The notes beneath the pieces were generated by a model. It made no database searches, was not told the origin of the DNA, and worked only from the letters and a program-made list of their open reading frames with translations. Position numbers and translations under genes: made by a program. From the NCBI GenBank assembly GCA_947034885.2, contig OX344752.2:30796386-30860385 (forward strand): DNA of 64,000 nucleotides. Direction: 5' to 3'. This DNA comes from Thuidium tamariscinum. Its lineage: Eukaryota > Streptophyta > Bryopsida > Hypnales > Thuidiaceae. Every line of letters starts with the position of its first letter. Within the stretch, counting starts at the first letter, position 1. Shown here in pieces: positions 61,987 to 64,000 of this stretch.

Positions 61987-62470
61987 CCCCTATAAGACAA
62001 GGGTACACTAATTTGGTGTTTCCAAAATCTTGAAGTTAAATAAAACCTAACCAAGTTGCTATTTTTACTGGACTACATTTTGGGAGAAAGTTTTTGAAGT
62101 ATGCTTTAAGCTTATATTGAAAATAATAGACTATCATTTTTCTATCTAAGATATTCTGCTAGGGTATCCATCGAATGATACTTGCATATACTAGATCTTG
62201 GATATAAAATTACATTAGAAATTCATTTGAAAGAATAGTCCAATACATTTTATTGAGCCAAAACTTGATTGGGGTTATACATTTTAGATTATTCTAGTTA
62301 ATTTTTTTCCTCAAAATTTTTTAGGATTTGACTTGGGAAAAGACTATTGGAAGACTTAAACTCACTTTTACAATTTTTACACCCTCATGAGCAAACATTA
62401 TAATCTTTCAATCCAAAAGTAATGATGATGTGTTGGATTTTCCTAATTGATGTCTAGTATGTCTAATTTG
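61987..62470. mobile_element. Family-A element, left part, adjoining island 6
   Basis: The left end CCCCTATAAGACAAGGGTAC follows TTAA 61983-61986. The interior aligns with the family (for example 'cattataatctttcaatcc', about 62394). Similarity fades toward the GC island. No right end was found before the island, so the island and gene may have been placed inside this copy or replaced its right half. Confidence 0.55.
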
Positions 62471-62617
62471 AATTTGTACAATTACATTTCTCAAGAAATT
62501 GATGACGCTCATAATGAAGTAGTCTTTTTGTTGACTTAGTAAAAATTCCAAACAGGTCCAAGGGCCAGACGCGTTTCTTACCCTGGAAACATTTTTTTAA
62601 ACTCCAACTCGGATTTG

Positions 62618-62925
62618 GCATGCGCGGTCGCCCTACTTCTGGACCCGCGGTCGCCATGTTTGCGGACCCGCGGTCGCCCTCCAGACCTAGGCGAGGTCGC
62701 CTACCAGACCCGCGGTCGCCCTCCAGACCTGATGTCGCCTTACCTTTGGACCCGTTGTCGCCCCCTGAACGCGCGGTCGCCTTACCTTTGGACCCGATGC
62801 CGCCCCCCTGAACGCGCGGTCGCCTCACCGGTGGACCCGCGGTCGCGCAATTAGCCGCGGTTGCCCCTCCAAATTCCAGAGTTTGGCCCTTCACCCGCAG
62901 TCTCGTGTGGGGCGACCGCGGGTAA
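62618..62925 (+). repeat. GC-rich island 6
   Basis: About a dozen units such as ACCCGCGGTCGCC and GAACGCGCGGTCGCC, with longer repeats ('cttacctttggacccg' twice). Orientation is toward the transposase gene, except for one inverted unit at the very end (GGCGACCGCGGGT, about 62910). The 44-bp block is absent here. Confidence 0.85.
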
Positions 62926-62939
62926 ATGGAATGAGGCAC

Positions 62940-62946
62940 TATATAT
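62940..62946 (+). promoter_or_regulatory. TATA-like box of the transposase gene
   Basis: TATATAT directly after the island, 226 bp before the ATG at 63172. In the 31781 gene the TATA-like element is likewise at the gene-proximal end of the island. Confidence 0.45.
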
Positions 62947-63171
62947 GTTGAGGGAAGCAATAGTTTCTCATCTTGCTCTAGTGATTAGACTCTTGACTTG
63001 AACCTTCGAAAGAAGCTTCTTGCGGACGTTTGGATTCAACGGAGGACAACTACCTTGCTTTGAGAGGTTTTTAAAATCACTCAAAGTGGGTAGCTTTGTC
63101 ATTACATCTTTTACACTATTTACTTTATTGATCCAATGTTTTGGCGCCAAGATCACTTTTAGATTTGCACT

Positions 63172-64000
63172 ATGGTTGGCCCTGGTGGGGGACAGGGAGC
63201 AAGCGATACACAGAGGGCCACAAAAGATTGGGATCCTTGGCTCATACCATGTACACCTGACGATAATTCGAATTATCCTCGGAAATGTCTATTTTGTGGA
63301 TGGAGCAAAGTATTTGTACGGAAGAGGGCATTTAGTCACTTTGGATATGGCGGATTGACAACATCAGAGTGTTGTCCTAAAATCCCTAGGAGTGTGAAGA
63401 ACAAGTTTTCAGCATATGGTGGGGCGGTTCCTAAAGCCATGAGCTTTGAAGAAATGCATGAGGCACCATTAGTTGGTGCCCCAAGCAATGTTGAGGGTGA
63501 ATCCATCATTCAAGAACTAGAGCACATAGAAGTGGGAGGCCGTGGGGATCCTATTGGCTTGAACGAAAGTCAGACTATCGGCCCTGACTCAGTGGATTCT
63601 ACTCCAGCTATGGTCAAGAGAACAAGGAGTGGCCCTTCAACTTCTCGTCAAAGAAGTATGGATGAATCATTACAAGTGGGCCTCAGGCAGAAGTTGGATA
63701 GGATGTGGTCCTCTTTCTTTTACGAGGCTAACATTGCGTTCAACGTTGTGCGACACCCTACCTTCATCAAGGCTGTGAAAGAAACTGCAGCGGCTGGATT
63801 CTTGTATCACCCACCCGCAATGAACGCAATCTGCACAAAAATGATTGATGTGAAGAAGGCAGCGGTGAAGAAAGTAGTCACTGAGCGGACAAAACATTCT
63901 ATTGCCCAATATGGTGCAACTATTTGTACAGATGGATGGTCAGATACCAATAGACGTCCATTGATGAATATGATGCTTGTTTGTCCAGCCGGGGATACTT
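63172..64000 (+). CDS. BED-finger / DUF659 hAT-type transposase gene (partial, runs off the window)
   Basis: It starts at ATG 63172, preceded by an in-frame TAG at 63160, and stays open for 276 codons to the window end. It begins with a Gly-rich start, then WDPWLIPCTPDD and a BED-like zinc finger (CLFCG ... H ... C, residues about 40-70). After a variable linker comes a DUF659-type region (TERTKHSIAQYGATICTDGWSDTNRRPL). DUF659 proteins are plant relatives of hAT transposases; the TDGW(S/T)D motif includes the acidic residue of the catalytic RNase-H-like fold. The C-terminal hAT dimerisation region would lie beyond the window. It may be a live transposase, a domesticated gene or a relic. It is the only island gene here with no interruption in the visible part. 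Confidence 0.8.
   Translation, partial: MVGPGGGQGASDTQRATKDWDPWLIPCTPDDNSNYPRKCLFCGWSKVFVRKRAFSHFGYGGLTTSECCPKIPRSVKNKFSAYGGAVPKAMSFEEMHEAPLVGAPSNVEGESIIQELEHIEVGGRGDPIGLNESQTIGPDSVDSTPAMVKRTRSGPSTSRQRSMDESLQVGLRQKLDRMWSSFFYEANIAFNVVRHPTFIKAVKETAAAGFLYHPPAMNAICTKMIDVKKAAVKKVVTERTKHSIAQYGATICTDGWSDTNRRPLMNMMLVCPAGDT

Noticed and set aside
45925..62925. Islands as CRISPR arrays or ordinary minisatellites
   Set aside because: The genome is eukaryotic and the units are short and irregularly spaced. Their consistent orientation toward genes also goes beyond a random minisatellite.
63020..63358. 112-codon ORF at the start of the transposase gene
   Set aside because: It is in another frame; the BED/DUF659 motifs lie in the frame starting at 63172.

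Overview
The window is AT-rich nuclear DNA of a land plant. This rests on a TIR-NBS-LRR (TNL) resistance gene with GT-AG introns, an SRA-domain (SUVH-type) gene fragment, a BED/DUF659 hAT-type transposase gene, and dense small TTAA-flanked DNA transposons in long gene-poor stretches. The TIR and kinase sequences remind me of those of seedless plants (moss, fern, lycophyte), but that is a by-eye inference. No rRNA, tRNA, CRISPR or virus-derived gene was recognised.

Layout. 1-9940 and 22649-31114 are two copies of one non-coding segment, about 22.6 kb apart and roughly 95% identical by eye. Between them lies a TNL gene (exons about 12423-16754) with at least two in-frame stops. Its 3' flank (about 17270-18240) is an older third copy of the same segment, so the window looks like the remains of a TNL tandem cluster. 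Copy two ends where the first of six GC-rich islands begins.

From 31115 on, the architecture changes. Islands of 180-550 bp, made of repeats of a CGCGGTCGCC core, precede five genes, and the core reads toward the gene each time. The genes are: three members of an unrecognised protein family with a WCHIDKLF motif (31781-34250; 40076-38586 on the minus strand; 56480-57907), a protein kinase (46334-47914), and a BED/DUF659 transposase gene running off the end (63172-64000). A sixth island (about 52000-52440) has no gene. Between island and ATG, two of the WCHIDKLF genes and the unrelated kinase share an ungapped 44-bp block. This looks like one promoter cassette serving unrelated coding sequences. 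An SRA-domain fragment and a convergent ORF (44347-45750) sit inside a 20-bp direct repeat.

The four island genes whose ends are visible, and the TNL, carry in-frame nonsense codons (mostly TAG) with almost no frameshifts. All can be explained by C-to-T changes at CAG, CGA or CAA codons, as expected for methylated, silenced plant DNA.

The spaces between genes hold piggyBac-like, non-autonomous elements with CCC(C)TAAA-type ends and TTAA target duplications. Two empty-site comparisons inside the window support this: a nested element at 41137-42079, and one at 51063-51886.
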